64,000 nucleotides of DNA from Ophthalmolycus amberensis (taxonomy: Eukaryota; Chordata; Actinopteri; Perciformes; Zoarcidae): the NCBI GenBank assembly GCA_024529925.1, contig JAFEUB010001053.1, forward strand, positions 1-64,000, given 5' to 3'. Below the pieces are notes generated by a model. That model searched no databases. It was not told the origin of the DNA and saw only the letters and a program-made list of their open reading frames with translations. Positions 49,723 through 61,900 of this stretch are shown here, piece by piece (position 1 is the stretch's first letter; each line of letters opens with the position of its first letter). A program made the position numbers and the translations under genes.

Positions 49723-52700
49723 TTATTTCTGGTTCTTCAGCAGTTCATCAATCTGGGTTTTGTACATGTTCTTCACATCTTCAAGGTCCAGTCTCAGCTC
49801 CTCTGCCTCTTCAGCCTTTTCTCCGTACATCTGCAGGATAGTGTTGTGCCTCTGCTCCAGCTCCTGCAACGCACAGCCCCACACACATTAGAAGCACCTC
49901 TGCAAATACAGCATCAAGGTATCCTGTATCTGCTTTCACAGCCTTTACCTTGAGTTGAACTTTCAACGAGGGGATCTCCTGCACCATCTCCTCCATCTCA
50001 TCGTTTTGATTGGTGAGTCGGACCAGCTCTTCTGCCATCACAGCGCGACTCCTCTCTAGACTAGAGATCTCAAGCTGCAAAAACAGGAGGACAGGAAGAG
50101 GGTACAAAGCTGGGTTTTAGTGCAGAGCATGACCCGTTGTTTTCTATCAAAATGTTCATTTTCCTGTTGATGCGTTTGGTTTTTTACCACATTTAAAATT
50201 GTAAGGAAACATTGTAGAATTGGCCAGCCTTCTGTTTGGTGACATGTAGCAGAACTATCAAACTAATACATTTTTAAGAAGCTTTCACGTGGCTTTTGTT
50301 CTGAATTGCTACCTGCAGTTGTGTTATCTCTCCTTCTCTGAGCTTGAGCTGAGACTGGAGGTTCTCTACGAAGCTGGAGCCTCCAGACAGCCTGGCGGCC
50401 TCGTACAGGTTGGGCCCGCTCATCGTCATCGACATGGTCATGTTACCCAGAGAGTGGTCTAAACAGTCGTCCTGTGGAAGAATAATACAAAAGTACAGGG
50501 CCGGTCAAGCTACACATATCCACGCCCGCACACTAATCATCACCATCATTATTATTCCCAGCGTGTACCTGGGAGAGCATAGAGGTGTGTAGAGCAGCAG
50601 TGTCTGCCCCACTGATTGAGCTAGAGCGGGACAGGGAGGGTGTGGAGGAGGCTGGAAGCTCTCCTACAGAGTGAGTCATGGTCTTCCGCTCCTAATGGGA
50701 AAACATTTCACAACTTTTAGAGAACAGAATCAAGACATCTTAACTGTCTAAATTGAGAAATTCTGATGAAACAGACTGAAGATTGATGATCTCTAAATCG
50801 TCCTAAACCTTATCCTTGAGTGCCTCATGTGCCAGGTAGCATTTCTTCTTCTCCTGCTCCACCTTCATCTTCTCCATCTCTAACTGATTGGCCAGCAGCA
50901 GCTGGTGGAAGAAGCAAAAAAACGATGCACGTGAGGGAGTTGTTTCTTTAGGAGAACAACAAGAGTAAGAGGGATCGTTAAGGTACCTTTTCTTTCTTGG
51001 CCTCCTCTAGCATCCGGATGTGTTCTCCTCGCAGATTTTCCAAATCGACGTGCTCCCTACGTTGAGATAACGAGCAATAAGTCACTACAAACAACCAACT
51101 GTATCACAGACACAAAACCGGTGAAATACCCGTGACATACCTACAATGAAATGAGCACAAAAATGTGCAATATAATGACAATTCTCTATGAGCTTTTCCA
51201 CTGAAAAAGCAGTTATACTGTTCCCCAAGCAGCCCCAAGCTGTATACAACATTACTTTAAGTAGTCATATTTTCAGACAAATTGACACCTTTAGCACCGG
51301 TATGAGCTAAAAATGCCCGAGGTAGCCAGGGGTCAAACTTAGTGTCTTATCAAATGCGTGAAATCATTGCTCCACTGGCCCATTAACAGCAGCTTGACTT
51401 CTCACAAAAGTTAACCGTGTGGCAGAAAGGCCATGTGTGCATGCATCAGTGCTTCTGCCACAGATGGGTTTGTTGTGAAACAAAAACACTCTCCAGGAAT
51501 CATTAGCATTACAAGGGGAGATGTGGTGTGACTGCAAGTGTTGTTGTAACCAGAGAAACTATACACATATACATACTATGTATATGTGTGAATATTACTG
51601 GTAATGGATGTTTTACAGATACATATTATGTATGAATATTATGTATTCATGAATAAATGCCTTGATAGAAAACTAGTACAAGTAGAGAACAGGATTAGTG
51701 ATGATGGCTGGATGTACCTCATCACTTAACATTGAAGGCTTGAGTTTTAAGTTGTGATTTGTTACCTGCTGCTCTCATCCTCAAGTTTCTCTCTCTTGTT
51801 CTTCTCAGCATCCAGCTGTGCCAGGAGTCGGGCCTTGTCCTGACGGAACAGGGAGTTCTGGGACTCGAGAGAGGCCAGCTGGAACTTGATGGACAGAAGG
51901 TCTTCTGTGGCAGATCGCTCCTTCTCCACAGCAACAGCCAGCTGTGCCTGGGCATCGGCTGGTGAAAAAGAAAAGGGAGATAAAAAAAAGAAAGATGTAA
52001 AGCTTTTTGCTTACTTTGTACAATACTGGATGGTGGTGTTTGTTTTACACATACAGTAAAACTCCTCTTACCTAGCCTATCAGAGATGCTCGTCTCCAGT
52101 TTTTCCCAGGATGCCGTCTGTCCGCCCAATGAGGCCTGTAAGTTCTCAATCTGTCGCAGTAGGGGTCGTGTTGCAGAGGTAACACTCTGACTGAGCTCCT
52201 GGTTCCTCGTCTCTGCCTCCTGAATCCTCTGTGGAAGATGAAAAGAAACAAAACCCGGTGTGCATTAAGTGAAATAAATTCTGCTCTGGTCAAAATGCTG
52301 GGTATTTCTACTTCTTGCCAAAGGGAACCAGCTTGGTAGGACATCTTCTACTCATCATATTATGTTACCTGTTGCAGCTCACTGATCTCCTCCCTCAAAT
52401 AATCTTCTTTTCTTGCTTGCTGTTGCTCAGCCCTCTGCAGAGCCAGTCTCAGGTCCGCCACCTATACACAACATTAAAGAGAGTTAATACAGGTTGGACT
52501 GTTGAACTTTGCAGGGTTTCAAATGAATGTCTAATACAGAAAATAAGGAACAATAAATCAGAAATCTATTTAATTTCATGTGTGAAATTAAATACAAAAT
52601 ACCATTAGCACGCTTTATTGACTTTGGTAACTGACCATTTCTGTCTAGCTTAAGTAGCGTCTTCAACAAAATTATCAAGAACATGCTGTAGACATTCACT

Positions 52701-55454
52701 ACAATCGCCAAAGCAATTTTGAGAATGAAACAAAATCTGGGTATAGTGAAGGAATCACACACCGTCAACCATGTGTGCTTGTGTGAGTGAGTAATCATAA
52801 CAGGCAAATGTTTGGTTGTGAGCCGCAGCATCTCCTGTACTACAGGAAATCAAACAATTAGCAGCAAATAATAGCTGAACAACCGACTCCCATTTGAGGT
52901 TTATTGAGGCTGCACCAAAGCTTTCTGCAGTGTAAACGTAACGTATGCACGGTGTGCTGGGTTGCTCACGCAGCAGCAAACTAGCAGATCTGATAAGCCT
53001 CCGACGCATGCATGCCAAACAGATGTGTCTACAGCCCGAACCTGCGTTACCTGATTGGCAAGCGCCTCTTGGTGCATCCTGGCCTCCTCCTGGGCCGTCT
53101 CAAGAGTCAGGCTCAGCTGCTGCTTGGCCTGCGTTTCCCTGCTAAAGGCCGCCTCTTCGGCCTCACTCGTTCGGCTGACGTGTGCCTTGTGAAGTCCTGC
53201 CAGCTCCCTGACAACAGAGACGTCGAAGTAGACCATCAACATCACAACCCTATTACAGTGCCGTCCCTATTTGTAAGAACAGTGGGACATTTGCTGTTGT
53301 TGGGCTCTGTACTTCAGCACACTGGAGCTGAAAAGAAACAATGACGATGGGGTATTTATTATTCTAAGTATATGCTAATTTGTACGATTTCTCTCTGTCC
53401 CTTTAAAACTGGGGGACAATGTAGAAAAGTGGTTACAGTTCCCATACTGTTCACTCAGTGTAGATGTAAACATCTCCAAGTAAAAAGGTGGAAGTCAACA
53501 CGTTAACCTCAATTTTCATTGCATCATTTCAAATCCAATAAACTCAAGTACCTCACAATAAATGTGTCACTTTTTAAATACTTTGTCTGCACTGTTTCCT
53601 CTGCCAACCATGAAATAATACAATGAGATGTGAAGTACAATTGCTGGCTTGTGAGATTAAATGTAGAGTAAGAGTTCTCGTTGTTAGTATTCAGTATCAA
53701 CAGAAGGGTGTGTCAGCGTTTACTTATACGAGCCGTCCAGAGCAGCCTGGAGGCTCCTGTTGTTCTCCTGCAGCTCCTCAGAGTCCGTCTGCAGTCCGCT
53801 CAGCTCCTTCTCCTGCCGCTCCACCACAGCGTTCAGCTTCTTGATGTTCTCCCTGTGCTGTTTCTCCACCTCTTCTTTCCCATCTAGAACCTAAACACAC
53901 AACAACAAAAACACCCAGCCATGATTATACTACATTTGGTTATTTAAGATAATCAGAACTAACACTACATAATCGTGAGAAGTGCTGTAACTGAGGAACA
54001 GATGTCAAGACTTTGGGGGAAACCAAATAATGTTTTACATAATGTTGATGACGGAAGACAAAAAGATAGCGGCATTAAAAGTGGTAAATCAAAGTCAATT
54101 TAAAATCAAACTGAAAATTGTATTCAAACAACACTAAATTGAAAAAGTGGAAACAACTAAATCTGAGTAAAATGTAGATACGGTTCCTCTGAATCAAACT
54201 TGATAGTAACTGATAATGACAACTTCTTCACATATCACCAAACCTCAAAAGTGTAATTTCCCGATTGCAGGGAAAACATTCATTCTCTGTCCTAAAAGCT
54301 GACCTGCTGCAGTTGCCGGAGCTCCTCCTCCTGCTCCTTGATTTTCCTCTGCTGCTTGGTGATCCTGGTGTCGCTCTCCTTCTCCTTCACGCGCAGTTTC
54401 TTGATGATGTTGCTGTGCTGCAGCTGCTGCTTGGACAACTTTTCGCCTCAAAAGTAAACAAAAATAAAACACAAGATGCTGAGATGACACCCACTATGCC
54501 TGAGCAATATTTCAGTAGCAAGCTGTTCATTCGACCATTCACGCTCTACTGCTACAAGATTGATGCGTGCATAATGTCTTCCCTGATAAATTATTTCCGA
54601 CAATTTTTTACCATTAATTCATAACCCCAGTCAAATAATTACAGATGAGTCTTTCAGGGCTTAGTGCTGTAGAAGCAGATTTGGTACTATGCGAGACCGT
54701 CCTGGCTTTATGGTGAACATTTTCTCGACTGTACATTCTGTCTGGAGTGGTATTGTGTGGGTTGGTGGAGGGGAAGAATTACAGTCTGTTACATAATTTA
54801 GTCTTACCTTCTTCCAGCAGGCCTCTGATCTGCTCCTCCTTCTCTCTGATGAGCTCTAGTGTATCACTGGAGTGAAGTCTTGTAGAAAGCTCTTCTCGCA
54901 GGCCTTTTATTTCCTGTAGCATAGAGAGAAATGCCATCTTAGATTTTGGACATGTTAGATTTGGGATTTCAACAAAAAAGTGGATAAATATGGGATAGTT
55001 GTAAAAAGAATAAAGCATTTGTAGCTCTTGGAGAACTATCTCGGTTTGCTGCTGAGGGAGAGCGGAGCCTCAGATTATTAATATATGAATTACCTTCTTG
55101 GCTATGTCTCTTTCTTTGCATGCCAGCTGAGCCTTCCTCTCTGCATCTGCTATGCGCTGCGTGAACTCATCCTTTAGGGACTGAACAGTGGAGCTCTCCT
55201 CCTTCAGGCTTATCACTTCACTAGAGGATGAACGGACTCATTAGTGGAAGAGCTCATTGTCAAAAGCCGTACAGCCTCAAAGCGAGGATGGCTTGCAAAG
55301 CTCTGCAGGAGTAGATTATTTAAAGCATTTAAGAAACACTGTGACTTCATGAAAACATCACTTGAAATGTTCAGCATTATCTCTTCAGTGTAGTTATAAT
55401 AATTACAAAAACAGCTTTCTTATCAACCTTATGCATTTACAGTGCCATTGTGCA

Positions 55455-55510
<56 letters not shown>

Positions 55511-57763
55511 ATACTCACTCTTTGAGATTGTCACACTGTTCCTCCAGTCTGGCCTTGTCTTTGCTGACTGCCAGCAGCTGAGACTCTCTCATCTCGAGGC
55601 GGCCTGATAGCTCGTCAATGACCTACAACATGTCCACAACATTTGATTGTGTCTCAAACAGCAGAGCCTGAACATAGAAATGTCACTCATGAGGTTTAAT
55701 ATACGGTGAGGGTTTTCCGGTTCGTACAGCATAACACATTCTGGGACTAATGGGAGAAATACTGATATTTGACACAATGTTTTTGAACTAGAATTCTGAC
55801 AATATATGGGCAGATATTTTAAAACACACTAGTGTTCAATTGTCTTCAACCACATGGCAAAATTGCGATTAAAGCTATTAGACGGGTGAAACATAAAGTC
55901 TTGCTCCGGACAACAAGAACGGAAGAATTTATAAGATGATATAGAAATGTGATGCGATAATGTAGCAAAGCTATTCACTTCTATTTTGCATGAAGGCTAT
56001 GCAAAATACTGAGCTGGTAGAAATGCATTAGTTGTTACCCCAGAGTTATTTACCATGATCCATGCAGCTAAATTGTCTTTGTCAACATACATAAACATAT
56101 ATGTATATAAAACAAATCTTTACGATTGATACCGTTCGCTACCGTTCGGAACACAATGATTATGCTACCTTTTGAAACTCCAAAATCGGAACTGTCGAGA
56201 CACTTTTCATCTCTTCTGTGATTGGTGGAGTGATCTGTTGCTCGGCTTTGAAGGTGGCATCAGACAGAGCGTCATTATCCTCAGATTCCTGTTCCGTCAA
56301 CTCTTCAGGCTGCTCACTATTGACAGGCGTAGCGCTCCGTCCACTCTCCTCCATCTCATCCAGCGACTGCTCCATCATGGTTTCAGTAAAGCCCTCTTCT
56401 CCTTCATCCTCCACCACTCCATCTTCCTGCTTCTGGCATACGGCTGACGACACTGTTAAAGGAGGAGGGTCTGCAGTGACGGACGCCAGTGTCCGACTGC
56501 CAGGGACGTCATCATCCGAGTTAACCTCACTGACACTCCGGCTATCCAACGACTGCATGCTGAATGAATCTATGCGTTCAAATGCATCCGAGGAGGAGCC
56601 AGAGCTCTCTGTGAGTTTGGAATAGTCCTCCAGACGGGGGAAATCTTCACAGGTGGAGGCAGTGAGAAGCTGGAAGGAGCCCTGCATCAGGTGAAGGCCA
56701 GCCTTGCCCTCCCCCGTTTCCTGTCTGGAGCTGGCTGAGCTCTCACTCAACACAGACTCATGGTCAAGCACTTCAATGTCACTGGTGGTAGAGGTTCCTG
56801 AGGAGAAAGCGCTGACTGGTGGAGAGGGGGTATCATTTTGACGGTCCTCCCCCTTTGAGTCTTTATGCTCTACGAGTACTTCCTTAGGTGGCGGGGAGGG
56901 CGAAGGATCACAAGGTGGAGCGCTCTTAGGTTCAGAAGTGACCGCAGCAGGTTCTGGTGAATCTGTCGTATCTTGCTCAGTCTGGTGATCTGATGGAGTC
57001 TGTGACGGCTCCGTTTTTGTGTCTAAAGACACTGTAGAGCCAACATCTGTCTTTTCACTGCTCTTGTCGCTGTCAGGGTTACAAGGAAGGTCGCTGGAAG
57101 AAGATGGAGAAAGTGGCTGCAGGAGGATGGTGTCTGCGTAAAGTGCTGCTGGTTCGGACTCCAGCTCAACTGGCCGGCTCTCAGCTACTGTCTGATTCTC
57201 ACGACTCTCATCGGCAGGTGCTGACTTTTGAGTCTCCACTTCTGTTGGTGCCACAGCGTCTTCGCTGTTTCTCCTTTCCTTCTCCTGAGGCCGCCTTTGA
57301 GACTGAGCAGGGGGTGCAGACACCACCTGGGTGATGGTGACACCATGTACATCTCCGGGAGGCAGAAAGGTAGTGAAAAAGTTTTCGGATTCATCCACAA
57401 CTGTGCGGGTGACAGGCGTAGTGATGGCCTCGGAGGAAGGAGGAGGAGTGGTGGTCCTTTCCTCAGGGGGCGCTTCCCACTGCGTCATTCCCCATCCTCC
57501 ACTCAATGACAGCTTCCCAGGTATGGTGACATCTGACAGAAAATAAATTGTACCACAAGTTGTAGCAGTAATCCGAAATTTGCATCAGGCAACATTAGCT
57601 TTTTTTACTACCCTATGTTACACTACTTACCATCAAAGGGCATTACAACCGTGTTACCCCATTGGTCCTCTTCTTTGATGTCCAGAACTCGGTCGATTGA
57701 CTTCTGAGCTGTCGTTAAAGCTTGTTTGGCGAAGCTGGACAGAGATGCGTTGAACCAACTCAT
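49723..57763 (-). CDS. tmf1: TMF1, TATA element modulatory factor 1 / Golgi coiled-coil protein (17 coding exons, 1151 aa)
   Basis: TMF1 (ARA160) is a Golgi-associated coiled-coil protein that binds Rab6 and was first described as a TATA-element and androgen-receptor binding factor. Exons in gene order: 57631-57763, 56169-57532, 55519-55622, 55094-55220, 54808-54913, 54304-54446, 53724-53890, 53051-53207, 52369-52461, 52072-52228, 51766-51958, 50987-51056, 50809-50901, 50569-50691, 50313-50471, 49949-50074, 49723-49863. Phases agree and sum to 3456 nt (human 1093 aa). It starts MSWFNASLSSFAKQALTTAQ. Exon 2 alone encodes about 455 mostly disordered, Ser/Thr/Glu-rich residues with human-like islands (VDESENFF; NDTPSPPVSAFSSGTSTTSD). 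From about residue 500 it is a near-continuous heptad coiled coil with an STPSLSRSSSISG linker. It ends in the conserved C-terminal domain (MAEELVRLTNQND ... LQMYGEKAEEAEELRLDLED). The longer length comes from the disordered part. Confidence 0.96.
51315..51381 (-). pseudogene. decayed tRNA-Arg copy in a TMF1 intron
   Basis: The minus strand reads GGGCCAGTGGAGCAATGATT and ends GACCCCTGGCTACCTCGGG, matching the tRNA-Arg-ACG at 44448-44520 at both ends. The anticodon arm is rearranged and shortened and the B box is altered. It lies between TMF1 exons 50987-51056 and 51766-51958. Confidence 0.6.
55457..55509. repeat. (GT)n microsatellite in a TMF1 intron
   Basis: About 26 perfect GT units that end only nine bases from the donor end of TMF1 exon 55519-55622 on the minus strand. 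The (CA)n therefore follows the 5' splice site of that intron almost directly. Confidence 0.95.
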
Positions 57764-58290
57764 TTTGGTCTGTCAGGCTAACGTTAGCTTAGCTATCACC
57801 AAGTTGTGAAACGGATCTTACGGGGAAATGTAGCGTTACCACACAACGTACAGTCACTTAAACCATGTTTGCATGTTTCATTATCAACGATAACCTGCTG
57901 CGAACAATACTTTGCAATTTCCAAATGTTGTTCTGTCCGGAAAAGCTTTGTTGACAGCTAGCTAGCTACCGCTGTACTAGTTAGCAAAGCTGTAAATCAG
58001 CCAACGCATAGCGTTAAAGGGACAGATAGTTAGTCAGCAAACTGGCCAGTTGGCATTCAAAACCGCATGATTTCTCATGTAGAAACACAGGTATCTCGAA
58101 TACCACATCTAGAACTCTACGACAATTAAAAGCAAAATAATCCGAGCTTTTTTCCGGCTCCTTTGCTCGGCCGTCATCGTTTGTTTTGGTCGCTCTCAGC
58201 TTGTAGCACCATTAGCGTTAGCCTGCTCGCTACTTCCTTTTCCACGTAGCATGGTGACGTCACGGCCCGGTCTGACGACGGTCCGCTGAT
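57764..58290 (-). promoter_or_regulatory. tmf1: TMF1 promoter / 5' UTR with a CRE palindrome
   Basis: The block upstream of the TMF1 ATG is GC- and CpG-richer than its surroundings. It carries a perfect TGACGTCA (CRE/ATF site) at 58255-58262, next to a CACTTCC-like ETS core (ACTTCCTTTTCC at 58232-58243). Such sites are typical of TATA-less housekeeping promoters. The transcription start is not resolved and would lie between about 57950 and 58250. Confidence 0.5.
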
Positions 58291-58489
58291 CTGACTCGGG
58301 ATGAAATCCACAAACATGCATTTTTAATATTTAACTTCCCAATTATAGGGATTAAGGATGCGTGCATTAATGCAATACGTATATTTGCGTTTTAGCCTTC
58401 TTTAGTTTCTCAAATCTACATGCTAATCCGGAGTGAATACACTTAAATTCCCACAAATTCATGTGAGCACATAAAGAAAATAGAAACTT

Positions 58490-58926
58490 TGTAAGAAAAA
58501 CATTTTTTATTCCAGTTCACATATCATTATTATTGTCTGTCAATTACCACATCTGTGGTTTCTGAAACTAAAAAAAGCTGTGTTGGGATAAATAAATATT
58601 CAAAACCAGAACATGTACACACTAATATTTACCAAAGTAACCATTTTTTTGTCTCTTTGCTTGCACGTTAGCACGCTTTAGGTTGTAGTGCAGACAACAC
58701 ATTAATGCAGAAATCCTCAACATTTGTAAAGAAAAGACATGGTATGAACTATGATTTTGGCTTTTCAGTGCAAAACATTAGTCAATAAGTACATTAAAAC
58801 AATTAAATTAAGTACACTCATTTACACTGTGACTGTAAATGGGTCCAGTTTTTAGGCCATTTTAAATATGCTGCATCCAAGAAACAAGAATGACATCGAC
58901 TGGTTGTGGGAGTGCTTGAGTTCATC
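58490..58926 (-). other. uba3: UBA3 3' UTR with poly(A) signal
   Basis: Downstream of the UBA3 stop, a minus-strand AATAAA lies at 58506-58511, giving a UTR of about 430 bases. The signal is only about 245 bases from the CRE in the TMF1 promoter. Confidence 0.6.
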
Positions 58927-61900
58927 CTATGAGGTAAAGCAGAGTCTGAACAACATGGTTTGGGGTGTGGTGGCATCAGCTACAGCCAGCTCTTGTCCGT
59001 TAGTCAGCCCCAGCTCTGAAAAAAACATGTAGTGAGTCAGCATATTCACAGTGTATTCATCTCACCAATTCAGAGTGTAGGCAAACACATTCAGTAAATA
59101 AAGCACCTCACCCTTCAGGGTTTTGGACAGATTTGGCCGTGTCCTCTGTTCAATCGAAGCTACAGACTGTAAGACAAAATACCAACTGAATGTAGGCTGA
59201 AACCAAAACGGGCATGATTGCCTAGTAACAGTAATACAAACACAAACAGTGTGAAACCAGAGGTTATTTACCTGTAAATATAATGTTTTGTTCTTTCCTT
59301 CCACTGTCGCGGTTATAGCAGGTGATTTCATTTGTCTGAAAAAAATACAGTATAATTGGTTGTTGAAGGCAATGTGTAATGAACAACAAAAAATCTAACA
59401 GCAAGTAAATATAACCAGAAGTTAGGTAGGGTGGTACAGTGCAGTGATAAGTAATACATCATAATAAGGAAGCTAAACCTACAGGGAGGCACTCTCAGTC
59501 AGGTGGTCCAACATCTCCTGGAGTTTGGAAGATGGAGAAAAGTGCAAGTCCAGGGGTACTTGGCTGCAGGCTGTACAGTTTTCCTGCATCAGAAGTGAAC
59601 ATTAACATGCATTTTATAAAAAAGGAAAATGTATCACTGTAGCAATTATGAGCTGGGCAGATGAAATTCAGGGACAAACCTTCCGCTCTGCTTCAAACGT
59701 GTAGGTGTACAGGCCGTCTACATCGTTGAAGACCATGTAGTTGTTGAGAGGTATGTAGGCACTGCAGACGCATAAAGTAATACCATGAGAAATAATGACA
59801 AGCACGCATGGTTCATACAGATCTTCACTTTGTGCGTCTGGCTGCCAAGCAGAAGGTGCAAACTCACCTTGATGCTATTTTGAAAACCTCGGTTGCGCAA
59901 GCAGCTGGGTAAAATAAAATATGGAAAAAACACAGTTACCTCCGGGTGCACAGTTCTGTTTACAGACAGTAACTATACTCATAACTGTTTGGAAATGATT
60001 AACTCTCAAATGGCAGGGCATACAATCTTTGATAGAGGCATCAGCTCCACAGCTCTCTAGCACATTTATTCAAGCTACTTACCAGCTATGACAGCATTGG
60101 TAGACGCTACAGCAGGAATTATCCTCTTTACAACACCTGCAACATTTAAATAGAATATAAAAAATATATACATTTTGTGTACTTGTATGGACAATCAAAG
60201 ATATTAAAGTATATACATCTGCTGATCGGAGTGAACATCAATAAGACATGAGAGAGAGGCAAAGGTATCAAACCTCAAAAATCATTTAGACATTAAATTT
60301 AGCTGTTTTATGTTCTTTTATGTCTTTCAGCGGCGTTGCAAGTACATGAGCGGTGTTCTGTTGGTGGCGGAGAGATGTGCCTCGTGTGCTCACCCTGGGT
60401 TAGTCTGTATGTGACTCCTGTTATGTTGAAATCTGCTGCCCTCTCCAGGGATCTCTGGTACACCCACTGGATATGCTCTGGGTCATCCCCGTCCAGGACC
60501 ACACCATCTACTCCACATACACACAAACGAGAAGTTTTAAAAGCCCCTTAATGATCATTCTAAACATTACAAATCCCATTGAACAGAAATGATAACTGCC
60601 GTGTGATTCATACCTCCAAAGGGCATCTCTTTGGGCCACAGCAGCATCCGGACATACTCAACGCAATGTTCTGGCAAGCGAGGCATTGAGGCTATTGTAC
60701 ACATGGGGAAGTTGATCTACAAAAACAGGTGGATTTTTTTTAGCCACAACAAACAGACCAGGAGAGGATTCTGTAAGACCTCTATTTTCGTGGTTGTAAA
60801 CATTATTTTATGTTTAAAGAAATGCTTCCTCACCTGAGGAGGGTAAAGCTCGAGGGTGCAGTCGATGCAGGCGGTCATGCCAGGGAGGATGACTCTGGCG
60901 TTGCCTTTGAAGCCTTCCGTCCCACCATCAATTAAAGGAATGATGGAATCTGGGTCTAAGACACCATCCACATACACCAGCAAAGACAGCTGCAGAGGAA
61001 GACACAGGGTCATTACAAAAAATATGTTCTTTTTAGCACATGTACCAGCTTTGCCATTTCAAATTCAGACATTTATGTATAGAAATGCATTTGGCCAAAG
61101 TACAGAGACAGAGATTGCAGTGAAGAGCAATAACTTACCAGCATACCATTCATCCACCTCCTGGCAAATACAGAGTCCAGTCCACAGACAATTATATGGA
61201 ATTCTAGATGAATGAAAGAAAGATAAATTTATTTTAATCTAATGTCTGATGACGACAAAGTCAAAGCAGTAGGGGTGTAACAAAATCTTATGACGCAAAA
61301 ACTAAATGCATTGTAGCACTGAAAAAATGGACCGCTGTATCATTTTAAATCGTATCTTTTCAGTGGCTATATGAGAGGAACACCGTGGTTTGTTGCAGAA
61401 AGGGAACCAGTGTTCTCCAAAATAACAAGCAAGTTGCAAGTAAAATTTATGTTTGGCTCTTGTTAACTGATGAAATGGCTTTTTAGTCCGTTTCTTTTGG
61501 TCACATGTATTGTACACGGGATTGTTACACCCTGTCCCACTCCACATTGGTAAAGTTGCAACTAAAAAAAAGTCTTAATGATACTTACGTCTGTAGAATG
61601 TTTCATCTATGTCTTGAATTTTCTTAAAATGTCTGCACAAAGCATTAAGGAGAAGTTTAGTTTGGAGAGAATGTCAGTGTTGCTTTCACTACCCAACAAC
61701 TAACCAACTGTCTATTCTACTTTTTAAAATAGTGATTTTCTGACATGGGGATTAGCTGCTTGCAAGATTTTACACCTTTTGATCACGTGGATTATGGTTT
61801 GGACTTTTTAAAACAAATGCATTCATATCAAGCGTCTAAAATCTTGCAATAGTGTTCCATCAAAAGGATACGGGACTACACAGCATCCAGGTATGCGGTT

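Noticed and set aside
56218..56625. Plus-strand ORF of 135 codons, and others antisense to TMF1 exon 2
   Set aside because: They are antisense shadows of the large TMF1 coding exon, whose minus-strand frame matches human TMF1.
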